Part shown: positions 32,442-41,169 of the stretch, one piece after another
How the letters are laid out: each line of letters opens with the position of its first letter
Position numbering within the stretch: the stretch's first letter is position 1
NCBI GenBank assembly: GCA_035638775.1
Contig: DASQZJ010000043.1
Location: 1-64,000 of the forward strand
Source: DASQZJ01 sp035638775
GTDB taxonomy: Bacteria > Pseudomonadota > Gammaproteobacteria > UBA5335 > SLRW01
Length of the DNA stretch: 64,000 nucleotides
Direction of reading: 5' to 3'
Translations under genes and position numbers: made by a program
Notes under the pieces: model-generated
The model's input: the letters and a program-made list of their open reading frames with translations, nothing else
Databases searched by the model: none
What the model was told of the DNA's origin: nothing

Positions 32442-32719
32442 GTGCCCTCGCGAACCGGCCTCCCGGCTGTCCGGGGGTGGGTCAGCGGGCGGCCGGGGAC
32501 AGTTATTGCTCTTGTACCTTATGGTTGTGCGGAAGTCCCTGAACGTCCGTCACCGCAACTATTATTGTAGTTCAACCTAACTCATTTCTTCGGCGCCCAC
32601 CAGCACTTCGGCCGCCAATCCGGGTCGATTGGGGTTCAGCGACCGGGGCCTGCTATGCTGTTCCGGACCTTGAAAGGCTGGAAACTCGCGCGCGGCGCCC
32701 CGGAACACAGGAGAACGCG

Positions 32720-33559
32720 ATGGGCACACCGAGCCGTAAAATCGGGCGGCCGACTTCGGCCGATCCGCTGTGGGCGTCGATCCGAACGGAGGCGAGCCGG
32801 CATGCCGACGAGGAACCCGTGCTGGCGAGTTTCTTCCACGCCACCATCCTCAATCACGAGAGCCTCGAGGCGGCGCTCAGCTTTCACCTGGCCAACAAGC
32901 TCAACAGTGCCACGGTGCCGGCCATGGTGGTGCGCGAGATCGTGGACGAGGCGCTGCGTGCCGACCCGGCGATCGGGCGTGCGGTGCGCGCGGACATCCG
33001 CGCCGTGCGCGAGCGGGATCCGGCGTGCTGCAATTACTGCGAGCCGCTGCTGTACTTCAAGGGCTTCCACGCGCTGCAGTCCTGTCGCGTCGCGCACTGG
33101 CTCTGGCTGGAGGGGCGCCGGCCGCTGGCGCTGTATCTGCAGAACCGCATTTCCCGGGCCTTCGACGTCGATATCCACCCCGCCGCGAGGATCGGCTCCG
33201 GGGTGATGCTGGACCACGCCAGCGGCATCGTGGTCGGCGAGACCGCGGTGATCGAGGACGACGTCTCGATGCTGCACTCGGTGACGCTCGGCGGTACCGG
33301 CAACGAGAGCGGGGACCGGCACCCGAAGGTGCGCAGCGGGGTCCTGATCGCCGCCGGGGCCAAGCTGCTCGGCAACATCGAGATCGGCGAGGGCGCCAAG
33401 GTGGGCGCGGGCAGCGTCGTGCTGCACGACGTGCCCCCGCACACGACCGTGGTCGGCGTTCCGGCACGCGTGGTCGGCCGGCCGGGGAGCAAGCGCCCCT
33501 CGCGGGACATGCACCACGAGCTTCCCGACCGGATGTCGGACGGGGAGCGGGACGGCTGA
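32720..33559 (+). CDS. cysE: Serine O-acetyltransferase
   Basis: A 279-residue CysE, making O-acetylserine for cysteine synthesis. The helical N-terminal domain (ASFFHATILNHESLEAALSFHL) is followed by a left-handed beta-helix with hexapeptide repeats: DIHPAARIGSGVMLDHASG, VVGETAVIEDDVSMLHSVTLGG, RHPKVRSGVLIAAGAK. The C-terminus (VVGVPARVVGRPGS and a Ser/Arg-rich tail) matches the full-length type that can bind cysteine synthase, although the terminal Ile is not present. AGGAG lies seven bases before the ATG. TATGCT at 32654-32659 is a possible -10. Confidence 0.92.
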   Translation: MGTPSRKIGRPTSADPLWASIRTEASRHADEEPVLASFFHATILNHESLEAALSFHLANKLNSATVPAMVVREIVDEALRADPAIGRAVRADIRAVRERDPACCNYCEPLLYFKGFHALQSCRVAHWLWLEGRRPLALYLQNRISRAFDVDIHPAARIGSGVMLDHASGIVVGETAVIEDDVSMLHSVTLGGTGNESGDRHPKVRSGVLIAAGAKLLGNIEIGEGAKVGAGSVVLHDVPPHTTVVGVPARVVGRPGSKRPSRDMHHELPDRMSDGERDG

Positions 33560-33584
33560 GGGCCGCGGACCCGGTGGCGGGAGC

Positions 33585-34577
33585 TCAGGCGCCGGCGCCG
33601 GTGCGCTTGCCGCTGCGCTGCGCCTGTTCCAGGGTGTCCAGGTAGCGCTCGGCGTCGAGCGCGGCCATGCAGCCCGTTCCGGCGGCCGTGATCGCCTGGC
33701 GGTAGACGTGGTCCATGACGTCGCCGGCGGCGAACACCCCGGGTACGCTGGTTGCCGTGGCGTTGCCGTCCAGGCCGCTGTGCACCCGGAGGTAGCCGCC
33801 CTGCATCTCCAGCTGGCCCTCGAAGATCGAGGTGTTGGGCGTGTGACCGATGGCGATGAACACGCCCTGCACGTCCAGGTCGCGCTTCTCGCCCGATCTG
33901 TTGTTGCGGATGCGCGCCCCCGTCACGCCGCTGTCGTCGCCGAGAACCTCGTCCAGCTCGCAGTCCCATGCGATCTCGGCCTTGCCGTCGGCGACCTTCT
34001 GCATCAGCTGGTCCTGGAGCATCTTCTCCGCGCGGAAGCGGTCGCGGCGGTGCACGACGGTCACGTGCGAGGCGATGTTGGTCAGGTACAGCGCCTCCTC
34101 CACGGCGGTGTTGCCACCGCCGATCACGGCCACCTTCCGGTCGCGGTAGAAGAAGCCGTCGCAGGTCGCGCAGGCGGAGACGCCCTTGCCCATGAATGCC
34201 TGCTCGGAGTCCAGCCCGAGGTAGCGGGCGGTCGCGCCGGTGCTGATGATCAGGGCGTCGCAGGTGTAGCTGCCGCTGTCGCCCTCGAGTCGGAACGGGG
34301 TCTCGCCCAGCGCCGCCTCGTTGACGTTGTCGAACTGGATCTCGGCGCCCAGGCGTTCGGCGTGCGCGCGCATGTTCTCCATCAGCTGGGGACCCTGGAG
34401 GCCCTCCTGCGCACCGGGCCAGTTGTCCACGTCGGTGGTGGTCATCAGCTGGCCACCCATCTCGACCCCGGTGATCAGCAGCGGCTGCAGGTTCGCGCGC
34501 GCGGCGTAAACGGCCGCGGTATAGCCCGCGGGACCGGACCCCAGGATGATCACTCGTGCGTGTCTGGTTTCGCTCAT
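33585..34577 (-). CDS. trxB: Thioredoxin reductase
   Basis: A 330-residue flavoprotein. FAD motif ILGSGPAGYTAAVYAARANL (11-30), redox pair C136-C139 in SACATCDGFFY, NADPH motif VIGGGNTAVEEALYL with HRRDRFRAEK, and the C-terminal FAD motif GVFAAGDVMDHVYRQAI. It transfers electrons from NADPH to thioredoxin. E. coli TrxB is 321 residues; the extra few lie at the C-terminus (QRSGKRTGAGA). The gene stands alone between cysE (convergent) and a DUF488 gene (125 bases upstream). Confidence 0.95.
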   Translation of the reverse strand: MSETRHARVIILGSGPAGYTAAVYAARANLQPLLITGVEMGGQLMTTTDVDNWPGAQEGLQGPQLMENMRAHAERLGAEIQFDNVNEAALGETPFRLEGDSGSYTCDALIISTGATARYLGLDSEQAFMGKGVSACATCDGFFYRDRKVAVIGGGNTAVEEALYLTNIASHVTVVHRRDRFRAEKMLQDQLMQKVADGKAEIAWDCELDEVLGDDSGVTGARIRNNRSGEKRDLDVQGVFIAIGHTPNTSIFEGQLEMQGGYLRVHSGLDGNATATSVPGVFAAGDVMDHVYRQAITAAGTGCMAALDAERYLDTLEQAQRSGKRTGAGA

Positions 34578-34701
34578 CGCTCCGCCCGTTCGTGTGGTCG
34601 CGCCGCCCGGGCGCGGGGAGGCTCGCCGGCCGTGCATCGGGACCATGGTCGGGGATGCGCGGCGAAAAGTGAACCCGTCCGGGGCCGGGGCCTGATCCGG
34701 G

Positions 34702-35067
34702 TCAATCGTCCGCCTCCCGGAGCCGTCCGGCGAGGTGCTCGCGCAGCACCGACGCATTGTTCCGCTCCGCTTCCCGGGCCGCGAACAGCAGCGTGACGGG
34801 GCCGGCGCGGGCCCGCTCGAGCAGCCAGTCGGGGATCCCCGGGCCGCGACGGAGCTCGGCCAGGTAGCGCTCGCGGAACTCCGGCCAGCGTTCGGGCGCG
34901 TGCCCGAACCACTTGCGCAGCTCGCGGCTCGGCGCCAGGTCGCGCAGCCATGCGTCGATGGCCGCGTCGGCCTTGCGCAGCCCCCGCGGCCAGAGACGGT
35001 CAACCAGCACGCGGCAGCCGTCCCCCGGGTCCGGCGGTTCGTATACGCGCTTGATCCGGATGTCCAT
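34702..35067 (-). CDS. DUF488 (YeaO-like) protein
   Basis: A 121-residue protein of the DUF488 family: MDIRIKRVYEPPDPGDGCRV, LVDRLWPRGLRKADAAIDAW and LRKWFGHAPERWPEFRERYL followed by TLLFAAREAERNNASVLREHL are all conserved. The fold is thought to be DNA- or nucleotide-related, but no activity is established. AAGGAT lies five bases before the ATG. The gene is monocistronic, divergent from the small gene at 35200. Confidence 0.85.
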   Translation of the reverse strand: MDIRIKRVYEPPDPGDGCRVLVDRLWPRGLRKADAAIDAWLRDLAPSRELRKWFGHAPERWPEFRERYLAELRRGPGIPDWLLERARAGPVTLLFAAREAERNNASVLREHLAGRLREADD

Positions 35068-35199
35068 GGATGATCCTTCCGGCTCGCGCACGGGTGTACC
35101 CTGCTGGTGCGTAGCCATTGTAACGCGTCGGGAAAGCCCGCACCGAATCCGCCCGGACGGTGATACGGTAACAGGGGGCACGTCGCGCGGGAGGCGAGC

Positions 35200-35403
35200 A
35201 TGAACCGCAACGATACCGCCGAAGCGCGCCGGCTTGCGCAAAGGGTGCGCCAGGCGTGCCTGCGGGCCGCACTGGAGGCATGGGAGGAAGGCGGCATCGC
35301 CGGCCTGTGCGCCGAAGGACGCTGGGAGCTGGCGGTGGACGCCGTCCGCGCGCTGGACCTCGAGCCGTTGCTGGTGGAGGATCGCGGCGATGGCGGCAGC
35401 TGA
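35200..35403 (+). CDS. Small conserved protein
   Basis: A 67-residue helical protein, AEARRLAQRVRQACLRAALE then AWEEGGIAGLCAEGRWELAV and DAVRALDLEPLL. I recall similar small proteins in other proteobacteria, sometimes labelled acetyltransferase-like, but they are too short for that function. GGGAGGCGAGC precedes the ATG. Its stop overlaps the start of the DUF924 gene by 14 bases, so the two are likely translated together. Function unknown. Confidence 0.6.
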   Translation: MNRNDTAEARRLAQRVRQACLRAALEAWEEGGIAGLCAEGRWELAVDAVRALDLEPLLVEDRGDGGS

Positions 35404-36013
35404 GCCGCGGCGCGCCCGCGAGATCCTGGATTTCTGGTTCGGTCGGCTGGAGCCGGACGGCTTCCCGGTCCGGCCCCGCACGCGCCTGTGGTTCCGTGGC
35501 ACGGCGCGCCTGGATCGGGAGATCGCCGCGGGGTTCCGCGAGGACATGGATCGGGCCGCGGGCGGCGCCCTGGATGACTGGGCCGGCGCCGCGCGCAGCT
35601 GTCTCGCGCTGGTGCTGCTGCTGGACCAGTTCCCGCGCAACGTCCACCGGCGGACCCCCGCGGCATTCGCCGGCGACCCGAAGGCGCTCGCGATCTGCCG
35701 CCACGCGCTTGCGCGCGGCCATGAGCGGCACCTGGTCCTGGCCGAACGGATGTTCCTGTTCATGCCTCTGCAGCATGCCGAGGCCCGGGAGGTGCAGGAA
35801 GCCTCGGTCCGGCTGTACCGGCAGGCCTGGTGCGCGGCGGCTGGCGGCACCCGGCGCAAGCTGCGCGGCTTCCTCGACAGCGCCGTCGAGCATCGCGACA
35901 TCGTCCGGCGCTTCGGTCGCTTTCCCCATCGCAACGCCATCCTCGGGCGGGATTCGACGCCGGACGAGCGGGCGTTCCTGGAGCGGGAAGGCCGCCGCTA
36001 CGGCCAGGGGTGA
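35390..36013 (+). CDS. DUF924 family protein
   Basis: A 207-residue protein with the DUF924 hallmarks: ILDFWFGRLEPDGF near the start, LWFRGTARLDREIAAGF, LALVLLLDQFPRNVHR, AFAGDPKALAI, FLFMPLQHAE and FGRFPHRNAILGR. The fold is TPR-like and all-helical. No biochemical role is established. Start at the ATG at 35390 inside the preceding gene; that gene's weak coding support does not affect this call. Confidence 0.85.
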   Translation: MAAAEPRRAREILDFWFGRLEPDGFPVRPRTRLWFRGTARLDREIAAGFREDMDRAAGGALDDWAGAARSCLALVLLLDQFPRNVHRRTPAAFAGDPKALAICRHALARGHERHLVLAERMFLFMPLQHAEAREVQEASVRLYRQAWCAAAGGTRRKLRGFLDSAVEHRDIVRRFGRFPHRNAILGRDSTPDERAFLEREGRRYGQG

Positions 36014-36115
36014 GCGTGCGGGCGGGACCGCTCCGCCCGGTGCTTGCCCCCGGCTGGCGGAATTCCGATGATAGGCATGCCGAACGCGAGGGCTGTCCAC
36101 CGGGGAGGGCGCGAG

Positions 36116-36790
36116 ATGGGCGAGACGATCCGATTCCAGCGGCCGGACGGCAAGTCCGCCACCGGCTACCTGGCGAAGGCGGGCGATGCCGCGCCGGGCG
36201 TGGTGGTGATCCAGGAATGGTGGGGCCTGCAGGGCCAGATCAAGGGGATCTGCAACCGCTTCGCGGAGCAGGGCTACAACGCCCTGGCACCCGATTTGTA
36301 CGACGGCGTGGTGGTCCCCTACCACGACACGGACCGGGCCGCCCGGGAGATGCAGTCCCTGGACTTCCTGGACGCCACCGACAACACGGTGGGCGGCGCC
36401 GCCCGGCACCTGGCCGCGGACGGCGCCCGGGTGGGGCTGACCGGCTTCTGCCTGGGCGGCGCGGTGACCGTGCTGGGGGCGATGCGCATCCCGGAATTTT
36501 CCGCCGCGGTCTGCTTCTACGGCATCCCGCCCGCCGAGGCGGGCCGGCCCGCGGACATCCGGGTGCCGATCCAGTGCCACTTCGCCGGCAGGGACGACTG
36601 GTGCACGCCGGAGGCGGTGGACGCCTTCGAGGCCGGGCTCAAGAGCGCCGGGCGGGAGTACGAGCTGTACCGCTACCCGGAGGCCGGGCACGGCTTCATG
36701 AACGAGCAGCGGGACGTCTACGACGAGGCCGCGGCGCGCCAGGCATGGGAACGTTGCCTGGCGTTCTGGAACCGGCACCTCGCGGGGTGA
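36116..36790 (+). CDS. Dienelactone hydrolase family protein
   Basis: A 224-residue alpha/beta hydrolase. E34 in VVIQEWWGLQGQI, the nucleophile C112 in LTGFCLGGAV, Asp at 160-161 in FAGRDDWCTPE and H192 in YPEAGHGFMNEQRD reproduce the Cys-Asp-His triad and conserved Glu of dienelactone hydrolases. The natural substrate is uncertain; many family members are not in aromatic catabolism, and no chlorocatechol genes are nearby. GGGGAGGG lies before the ATG. The stop abuts that of the convergent pncB. Confidence 0.85.
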   Translation: MGETIRFQRPDGKSATGYLAKAGDAAPGVVVIQEWWGLQGQIKGICNRFAEQGYNALAPDLYDGVVVPYHDTDRAAREMQSLDFLDATDNTVGGAARHLAADGARVGLTGFCLGGAVTVLGAMRIPEFSAAVCFYGIPPAEAGRPADIRVPIQCHFAGRDDWCTPEAVDAFEAGLKSAGREYELYRYPEAGHGFMNEQRDVYDEAAARQAWERCLAFWNRHLAG

Positions 36791-38167
36791 TCAGGGCCCG
36801 GCCGCTTCGGTCGCCTGCAGGCGCCTTAGCGTCTCGTCGGTGTACGCGCGCAGCGCCGGGCTGATCTCGACCGGGTAGGGTCGCGTCGCCGGCGGCAGCG
36901 CCAGGATGCGTTCCGGAAGGCGCCGGCATTCGTCCGCAGCGCGCTCGCGGGCAGCGTCCAGCGATACCTCGCCCCCCGGGGTGCGCCGGCCCTGGCGCAT
37001 CACGGTCCGCAGCAGCGGACGCCCGGGATGCTGCTCGTCATGCCGGCCGATCACGTCGCGCAGGGCCCGTCCGTCCTCCTCGATCCGGAACACCTGCTTG
37101 CGCCCCGGCAGAGTCGCCTTGCCCGGCGAGCGCTTGAGCCGCCCGACGCCCTCGTACTCGGTCAGCTTGTAAGCCAAATCGAGGGTCGGCTCATCCTCCG
37201 AGACGCCCATGTGGGTGCCGACGCCGAAGCCGTCCACGGGCGCGCCGCGCTCGAGGATTTCGGCCACCTTCTCCTCGCTCAGGCCGCCGCTGACCACGAT
37301 TCGCACGTCCGTCATGCCCGCGGCGTCGAGCAGCTCCCGGGACTCGATGGCGAGCCGGGCCAGGTCGCCCGAGTCGAGGCGGATCGCCGAGACGCGGAAG
37401 GCCTCGCCCAGCTCCTCCTTGAGCCGGATGACCCGGCGCACTCCCTCGAGCGTGTCGTAGGTATCCACCAGCAGGGTGGTGTCCGGATACAGCGCGGCGA
37501 ACGCGCGGAACGCGTGCAGCTCGTCCTCGTGGGCCTGGATGTAGCTGTGCGCCATGGTTCCGGTCACCGACATGCCGTAGATCTGGCCCGCGAGCACGTT
37601 GCTGGTCGCCGCCAGGCCGGCGACGTAATAGGCCCGCACGCCGCGGATGCCGGCGTCGACCCCGTGCATGCGGCGCAGCCCGAAGTCCACCACGGGCCGG
37701 CCGCGCGCGGCGGTGACCACGCGCGAGGCCTTGGACGCGAGCACCGTCTGGAGATGAACCTGGTTCATCAGGTAGCTCTCCACCAGCTGCGCCTGGGCGA
37801 TGGGGGCCTCCACCTGCAGCAGGGGCTCGTTGGGAAATACCGGCGTGCCTTCCGGCATCGCGTGGACGTCGCCGGTGAAGCGGAAGTCCGCCAGCCAGCG
37901 CAGGAAGGCGTCCGAGAACCGCCCCAGTCCGGCCAGGTGGTCCAGGCTTTCGGACGAGAAATGCAGCGTCTCCAGGTAGTCGAGCACGTCGCCGGTGCCG
38001 CAGGCGACCATGTAGTTGCGCCGCGCCGGCAGGCGCCGGAAGAACAGGCTGAAAACGGCGCGCCCCTGCATGCGCTCGTGCCAGTACGCCTGCAGCATGG
38101 TCAGCTCGTACAGGTCGGTGACCAGGGCGACATTGGCCTCGTTGACCCAGGGTTGCGGCTGCGTCAC
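36791..38167 (-). CDS. pncB: Nicotinate phosphoribosyltransferase
   Basis: A 458-residue enzyme converting nicotinate and PRPP to nicotinate mononucleotide in NAD salvage. VNEANVALVTDLYELTMLQAYW at the start in two parts, VDFGLRRMHGVDAGIRGVRA, MAHSYIQAHEDELHAFRAF, LVDTYDTLEG, AIRLDSGDL and VSGGLSEEKV are conserved; FGVGTHMGVSEDEP closes the PRPP site. The start is GTG at 38167, giving a GTGA overlap with pncA. Longer frames upstream would read through pncA on the same strand in another frame and lack homology. Confidence 0.92.
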   Translation of the reverse strand: MTQPQPWVNEANVALVTDLYELTMLQAYWHERMQGRAVFSLFFRRLPARRNYMVACGTGDVLDYLETLHFSSESLDHLAGLGRFSDAFLRWLADFRFTGDVHAMPEGTPVFPNEPLLQVEAPIAQAQLVESYLMNQVHLQTVLASKASRVVTAARGRPVVDFGLRRMHGVDAGIRGVRAYYVAGLAATSNVLAGQIYGMSVTGTMAHSYIQAHEDELHAFRAFAALYPDTTLLVDTYDTLEGVRRVIRLKEELGEAFRVSAIRLDSGDLARLAIESRELLDAAGMTDVRIVVSGGLSEEKVAEILERGAPVDGFGVGTHMGVSEDEPTLDLAYKLTEYEGVGRLKRSPGKATLPGRKQVFRIEEDGRALRDVIGRHDEQHPGRPLLRTVMRQGRRTPGGEVSLDAARERAADECRRLPERILALPPATRPYPVEISPALRAYTDETLRRLQATEAAGP

Positions 38168-38742
38168 TCGCTTCCCTCCGTCTCCATGATGGCGCCGGCC
38201 TCGCGCATCTCCTCCAGCGCCCGCCGGCCCGCGTCGGCGTCGACGGGGCGGGTGGCGGCCGTGATCAGGCGCACCTCGAGGCCGTGGCGGCACGCCGCGA
38301 GCACGGTATCACGCACGCATACGTCCTGGGCGAGGCCCCCCAGCCAGAGCCTGTGGATGCCCCGTTTTTCCAGGTAACCGTGGAGCCCGGTATTCTCGAA
38401 GGCGGAATAGGCGTCCTGGTCGAAGCGCGTGCCCTTGCTGACGCGGATCGCGTCGTCGGGCAGTGCAAGGTCCGGGTGAAACGCGGCCCCGCGCGTGTCC
38501 TGGATGCAGTGCGGCGGCCAGGGGCCGCCCTGCTCGCGGAAGCTGATGTGGTCGACCGGATGCCAGTCGCGGGAGGCGAATACCGGTACGCCGGCCTCGC
38601 GTGCCGCGGCGATCCAGCGGTTGAGGACCGGGATGATCCGGTCGCCTCCGGCCACGGCCAGCGAACCCCCCGGGCAGAAGTCGTTCTGCACATCCACCAG
38701 GAACAGGGCGTCGCCCTGCTCCAGCTTGTCGGCAATGCGCAT
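38164..38742 (-). CDS. pncA: Nicotinamidase
   Basis: A 192-residue isochorismatase-fold amidase. Catalytic triad D17 (FLVDVQNDFCPGGSL), K103 (RVSKGTRFD) and C142 (GLAQDVCVRDTV); the metal ligands Asp and His lie in SRDWHPVDHISF. It hydrolyses nicotinamide to nicotinate, the substrate of the coupled pncB downstream. The ATG at 38742 has GGGAGG seven bases upstream. The pair forms a compact NAD salvage operon. Confidence 0.92.
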   Translation of the reverse strand: MRIADKLEQGDALFLVDVQNDFCPGGSLAVAGGDRIIPVLNRWIAAAREAGVPVFASRDWHPVDHISFREQGGPWPPHCIQDTRGAAFHPDLALPDDAIRVSKGTRFDQDAYSAFENTGLHGYLEKRGIHRLWLGGLAQDVCVRDTVLAACRHGLEVRLITAATRPVDADAGRRALEEMREAGAIMETEGSE

Positions 38743-38953
38743 GGGTTTTCCTCCCGATCCGTCGGATTCCGGGCCGGCGCATCGCCGGCCGCCGGTCCTG
38801 CATGTCATGCTCTCGCGTGCAGTTTGGCACAGCTGCCCGCACCCGTGTTCCGGCGCTACGGACCGGCTCGGGGGTAAGGCCACGTCCCGGAGAGGGCGTG
38901 CGCGGGGTAGTAACCTTGCGGAATGGGCAGCGTCGGCACCACAAGGAGAACAC

Positions 38954-39511
38954 GTGCGCATCCCACGCTGGACGATCCTGGTCCTGGCCCCCGTGCTGCT
39001 CGCCGCGGCGACGGTCCCCGCGCGTGCCGGCGAGCCGGGCTACGGCGGGCTCTCCCGCGTGGGTCTGCGCTATGAAACGGGCCCCGGCACCGATATCTAC
39101 GCGGTGGACGGCCAGCTGGACACCGGGGTGCGGTTCCTGGGAGGACGCGAATTCATCGGTGCCGGCGTGACCCAGGTCACCTCCGACCGCGTGAACAGCA
39201 GGCTGATGATCGATGTCGCCTCGGGCCTGATCTGGCCCCGGCGGGTCTCCCCGTACATCACCGTGGGGCTGATGGGCGGGATCACGGGCGCCTCGACGCG
39301 AACCGACGGTGCCGGCACCAGCACCAGCGTCAGCAGCACCGGAAACCACGCGGACTCGGCCGCGGCCTGGGGCGAGGCCGGCGTGCGCCTGCGCCTGGGG
39401 GGAGGCGTGTCGGTCACCGTGTCGCGGCGGCGCTACGATTTCTTCCGCAGCGGGGCCGGCGACGTGGTGCTGGACGTGACCTCGGTCAGCCTGCTGTTCG
39501 CGTACCGATAG
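38954..39511 (+). CDS. Exported beta-rich protein, probable outer-membrane barrel
   Basis: A 185-residue protein starting with GTG at 38954, preceded by AAGGAG. The signal peptide (RIPRWTILVLAPVLLAAATVP then ARAG) is followed by alternating strand-like segments: YGGLSRVGLRYETGPG, GVRFLGGREFIGAGVTQVT, YITVGLMGGITGASTRT, GEAGVRLRLGGGVSVTVSRRRY, ending SVSLLFAYR. This suits an eight-stranded outer-membrane barrel, but I do not recognise the family. The last 26 bases overlap the convergent argH gene. Confidence 0.65.
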   Translation: MRIPRWTILVLAPVLLAAATVPARAGEPGYGGLSRVGLRYETGPGTDIYAVDGQLDTGVRFLGGREFIGAGVTQVTSDRVNSRLMIDVASGLIWPRRVSPYITVGLMGGITGASTRTDGAGTSTSVSSTGNHADSAAAWGEAGVRLRLGGGVSVTVSRRRYDFFRSGAGDVVLDVTSVSLLFAYR

Positions 39512-40892
39512 CCGCGCGCGCGGCCTTCACCGCCGCCTTCACCCGCGACGGCGCGGTGCCGCCCACGTGGTCCCGGGCCGCCACCGAGCCTTCCAGGGTC
39601 AGTACCGCGAACACGTCTTCCCCGACCAGCTCCGAAAACCCCTGCAGCTCCGCCAGGCTCAGCTCCGACAGGTCCCGGCCGCGCTCCAGGGCCAGGCGCA
39701 CCGCCCGTCCCACCACCTCGTGGGCGTCCCGGAAAGGCAGTCCCTTGCGCACCAGGTAGTCCGCCAGGTCGGTGGCGGTGGAGAAGCCTGCCCGGGCCGC
39801 CGCCCGGCAGCGCTCCCGGTCGACCGCGAGCGCGGGGACCATGTCCGCGAAGGCGCGCAGGGAGCCGAGCAGGGTATCGATGGTGTCGAACAGCGGCTCC
39901 TTGTCCTCCTGGTTGTCCTTGTTGTAGGCGAGCGGCTGGGACTTCATCAGCGTCAGCAGCGATACCAGGTGGCCATAGACGCGCCCGGTCTTGCCGCGCA
40001 CCAGCTCCGGCACGTCGGGGTTCTTCTTCTGGGGCATGATGCTCGAGCCGGTGCAGAACGCGTCGGGGAGATCGATGAAACCGAACTGGGCCGAGGCCCA
40101 CAGGACCAGCTCCTCGGCACAGCGCGACAGGTGCAGCATGATCAGGCTGGCGTCGGCCGTGAACTCGATCGCGAAGTCGCGGTCGCTCACCGCGTCCAGC
40201 GAGTTCCGCGCCACGCCCTCGAAGCCGAGCAGGGATGCGGTGTACTCGCGGTCGACCGGGTAGGTGGTGCCGGCGAGGGCTGCGGCGCCGAGCGGCAGCA
40301 CGTTGATCCGCCGCCGGCACTCCTGCAGGCGCTGGTAGTCGCGCTCCAGCATCTCGTACCAGGCGAGCATGTGGTGACCGAAGGTCACGGGCTGTGCCAC
40401 CTGCAGGTGGGTGAAGCCGGGCATGATGGTGTCGGCCTCGCGCTCGGCGACGTCCAGCAGCCCCTGCTGCAGGCGCGTCAGCTCCGTGCCGATCGCGTCC
40501 ACCGCGTCCCGCAGCGCGAGCCGGATGTCGGTGGCGACCTGGTCGTTGCGCGAGCGGCCCGTGTGCAGCTTCTTGCCGGTGTCGCCGATCAGCTCGGTGA
40601 GCCGTGCCTCGATGTTCATGTGCACGTCCTCGAGCGCGACCGACCACTGCAGCTCGCCGCGCTCGATCTCCCCGCGCACGGTCTCCAGGCCCTGGACGAT
40701 CCGGTCCCGTTCCCGCGCGGTCAGCATCCCGACCTTCGCCAGCATCCGCGCGTGCGCGATCGAGCCCTGGATGTCCTGGCGGTAGAGCCGCTGGTCGAAG
40801 CCCACCGAAGCGGTGAACTGCTCGACGAAAGCATCCGTCGGACCGGAGAAGCGCCCGCCCCAGGGTTTGTCAGTCGTCTTGCCTTGCGTCAT
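39486..40892 (-). CDS. argH: Argininosuccinate lyase
   Basis: A 468-residue enzyme splitting argininosuccinate to arginine and fumarate. The fumarase-superfamily signature GSSIMPQKKNPDVPEL holds the catalytic Ser; WGGRFSGPTDAFVEQFTASV, TGRSRNDQVATD and GFTHLQVAQPVTFGHH are the other three conserved regions. Length is standard. It heads the block argH-algZ-algR-hemC-hemD known from Pseudomonas, although argH is on the opposite strand to algZ as there. A repeat element lies between the two divergent starts. Confidence 0.95.
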   Translation of the reverse strand: MTQGKTTDKPWGGRFSGPTDAFVEQFTASVGFDQRLYRQDIQGSIAHARMLAKVGMLTARERDRIVQGLETVRGEIERGELQWSVALEDVHMNIEARLTELIGDTGKKLHTGRSRNDQVATDIRLALRDAVDAIGTELTRLQQGLLDVAEREADTIMPGFTHLQVAQPVTFGHHMLAWYEMLERDYQRLQECRRRINVLPLGAAALAGTTYPVDREYTASLLGFEGVARNSLDAVSDRDFAIEFTADASLIMLHLSRCAEELVLWASAQFGFIDLPDAFCTGSSIMPQKKNPDVPELVRGKTGRVYGHLVSLLTLMKSQPLAYNKDNQEDKEPLFDTIDTLLGSLRAFADMVPALAVDRERCRAAARAGFSTATDLADYLVRKGLPFRDAHEVVGRAVRLALERGRDLSELSLAELQGFSELVGEDVFAVLTLEGSVAARDHVGGTAPSRVKAAVKAARAAIGTRTAG

Positions 40893-40963
40893 CCGGCGAT
40901 CCCCGCCTGCTCGTCAGGATGCGCATTATATCGGTCTCGCCGTGCCGCGGGCACGCGGATGAT

Positions 40964-41126
40964 AGTACCAATCTTCCAGAAGGTATTGTCATGTCTCAGC
41001 GGCTGCCTGTGCCGTTGTGGCAAGGCGCGAGGAGGGAGTGTAGCACCACTGCGCCTTCGCTCCCGCACCTGGCCGGCGAAGCGCACGACGGCTCTGAGGC
41101 ATGGCAATACCTTCTGGCAGATTGGT
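40964..41126. repeat. Intergenic repeat element, copy B, with terminal inverted repeats
   Basis: The ends are inverted repeats of 21 bases: 40968-40988 and 41105-41125 pair at 20 of 21 positions (core CAATACCTTCTGGMAGATTGG). The 65 bases at 40968-41032 match copy A at 10488-10552 (55 of 65, inverted). There is no coding content. Size (~160 bp), inverted ends and intergenic position between the divergent argH and algZ are those of a MITE or large REP-type unit. No clear target-site duplication is visible. Confidence 0.75.
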
Positions 41127-41169
41127 AAGTGCTTGATCCGCGCATGACATATACTGAAGACTTGGGACT

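Noticed and set aside
34692..34705. CTGATCCGGGTCAA as a third Anr box, for trxB
   Set aside because: It has one mismatch in the first half-site, overlaps the DUF488 stop and lies over 110 bases from the trxB start with no promoter elements near.
36116..36790. Chloroaromatic degradation from the dienelactone hydrolase
   Set aside because: No dioxygenase, cycloisomerase or maleylacetate reductase gene is nearby; the family is broad.
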